Positions 5,946 to 6,874 of a DNA stretch of 6,874 nucleotides are shown here, piece by piece. Every line of letters begins with the position of its first letter. The stretch's first letter is position 1. The notes below the pieces were generated by a model. The model did no database searches, was not told the origin of the DNA, and worked only from the letters and a program-made list of their open reading frames with translations. The translations under genes and the position numbers were made by a program. Location: positions 1 through 6,874 of the forward strand of contig DVHQ01000137.1 of NCBI GenBank assembly GCA_018711955.1, given 5' to 3'. The DNA is from Limiplasma merdipullorum (GTDB lineage Bacteria; Bacillota; Clostridia; Christensenellales; Aristaeellaceae).

Positions 5946-5988
5946 CTCCCATTCGCTACATTTTTGTGTAAGGAAAGAGGCCGTGAAC

Positions 5989-6874
5989 ATGATCCAATCG
6001 CGAACCCCCACACCTTTCACGCAGAAGCTGAGAAAAAACGGCACCATCTCATTTTTCGTCCTGCCGTGTCTTTTGACCCTGCTGGCGCTGGTGCTCTATC
6101 CGTTTTGCTATGGCATCTATATCTCGTTTTTCAAAACCAACCTGGTCAACAAATGGAATTTTGTCGGCCTGGAAAACTTTGCGGACGCTTTCGCAGATCC
6201 AACCATGTATGCCTCGCTGTGGGTGACGGTAAAGTTTACCGTCTTTGTGGTGCTGGGGCATTTCCTGCTGGGGATCGGCTTGGCGCTTCTGCTCAACCGT
6301 GAGATCCGCTTCCGGACCTTCTTCCGCGCGCTGTTGCTGCTGCCCTGGCTGTTTCCGGAGGTTGTTATCGCCAATCTTTGGAAATGGATTTTTAATGCCT
6401 CAACCGGTCTGCTCAACAGCGCGCTGACCTCGTTGGGACTCATCAGTGAGCCGATGACGTGGTTGGGATCGGTCGATCTCGCGCTTCCCTGCGTGATTTT
6501 CGTATGCATCTGGAAGGGCTATCCGCTGGTTATGATCCAGATGCTGGCGGGCCTGCAGTCCATCTCCAAGTCCCTTTATGAAGCTGCCACCATTGATGGC
6601 GCCAACCGGTGGCAATGTTTCCGCTATGTTACGCTGCCTGGCCTGCGGTCCACTTTGGTGGTCACGCTGATTCTGGATACTGTCTGGTGGTTCAAGCATG
6701 TCACCATGATCTGGGTCCTGACCAGTGGCGGCCCGGGAAGCGTTACCAACACCATCTCCGTTGAAATCTATAAGCAAGCCTTTGAATACTCTGGAAAATA
6801 TGGTTATTCTGCCGCTCTGGCCGTAATCGTTTTCCTCATCTGCGTACTCATCGGCGTGCTGCAAAGGAAGGTGC
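5989..6874 (+). CDS. Sugar ABC transporter permease, MalF/UgpA type (nearly complete, runs off right edge)
   Basis: This is an inner-membrane subunit of the second CUT1 importer. The 295 visible codons are close to full length for the family (about 290-310), so only a few are missing. A basic N-terminus is followed by membrane segments at about 20-43, 78-102, 110-134, 163-184, 221-243 and 273-291. The ATPase-contact EAA loop is intact at 198-217 (EAATIDGA, then TLPG). LTSGGPG (244-250) is the usual MalF/UgpA motif. The ATG at 5989 is preferred, with GAGG at 5977-5980; a GTG two codons upstream (5983) is too close to GAGG, though AGGAA at 5971 could serve it. The partner MalG-type permease presumably follows. 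No ATPase is seen, and many Firmicutes share one among CUT1 systems. Confidence 0.92.
   Translation, partial: MIQSRTPTPFTQKLRKNGTISFFVLPCLLTLLALVLYPFCYGIYISFFKTNLVNKWNFVGLENFADAFADPTMYASLWVTVKFTVFVVLGHFLLGIGLALLLNREIRFRTFFRALLLLPWLFPEVVIANLWKWIFNASTGLLNSALTSLGLISEPMTWLGSVDLALPCVIFVCIWKGYPLVMIQMLAGLQSISKSLYEAATIDGANRWQCFRYVTLPGLRSTLVVTLILDTVWWFKHVTMIWVLTSGGPGSVTNTISVEIYKQAFEYSGKYGYSAALAVIVFLICVLIGVLQRKV

Noticed and set aside
4663..5952. Long minus-strand open frame (429 codons) antisense to the second binding protein
   Set aside because: Same kind of shadow: no known domain, no ribosome-binding site noted, fully covered by a well-supported gene with signal peptide and strong promoter.
5874..6302. 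Plus-strand open frame across the intercistronic hairpin and permease start
   Set aside because: Out of frame with the permease, whose membrane segments, EAA loop and ribosome-binding site support a different frame.
1..6874. Mobile elements, CRISPR repeats, tRNA or rRNA genes, attachment sites
   Set aside because: No transposase or integrase fragments, regularly spaced repeats, tRNA-like cloverleaf or conserved rRNA stretches were seen; all coding space is accounted for by transporter, catabolic and regulator genes.

Overview
The window looks like a Firmicutes (Clostridia-type) chromosome segment. Shine-Dalgarno sites are strong (AAGGAGG, GGAGG), there are clear sigma-A promoters with 17-bp spacers, intrinsic terminators, and CUT1-type sugar ABC transporter genes typical of gut or anaerobic clostridia. 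The DNA is moderately GC-rich in genes and very AT-rich in promoter regions. The exact lineage cannot be read from the sequence.

Layout. On the minus strand, reading right to left: a KDPG/KDPGal aldolase (dgoA-like, 2977-3654) overlaps a 2-dehydro-3-deoxygalactonokinase (dgoK, 1994-2980) by 4 bp, and a terminator follows at 1927-1974. A roughly 400-bp gene-free gap follows. After it, under its own candidate promoter, come a sugar-binding protein (341-1594) and the N-terminal 82 codons of a MalF-type permease (1-248, cut by the window edge). On the plus strand: a GntR/FadR-type (FCD) regulator (3769-4437) diverges from dgoA and ends at a terminator (4451-4479). Then a consensus promoter drives a second sugar-binding protein (4627-5898) and a second MalF-type permease (5989 to the right edge, nearly complete).

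How it fits together. The two enzymes form the last two steps of the De Ley-Doudoroff/Entner-Doudoroff type route: 2-keto-3-deoxygalactonate (or gluconate) is phosphorylated, then split to pyruvate and glyceraldehyde-3-phosphate. The GntR protein resembles in type the DgoR repressor of enteric dgo operons. Two ABC importers flank the catabolic pair, so the locus probably takes up and degrades a sugar acid, or a glycoside that yields one. The import ATPases, second permease subunits and upstream enzymes (such as a galactonate dehydratase) are not in the window.

The most interesting material is regulatory. The divergent dgoA and gntR promoters have -10 boxes only 2 bp apart and so should exclude each other. 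The gntR promoter and the second binding-protein promoter carry a TGKNNMCA palindrome at exactly the same place in the spacer, a good candidate for the GntR operator. Both binding-protein/permease junctions (92 and 90 bp) hold a strong hairpin, and one has a 7-T tail followed directly by the permease ribosome-binding site. I found no clear evidence of a wholly new system, mobile element, CRISPR array or RNA gene.
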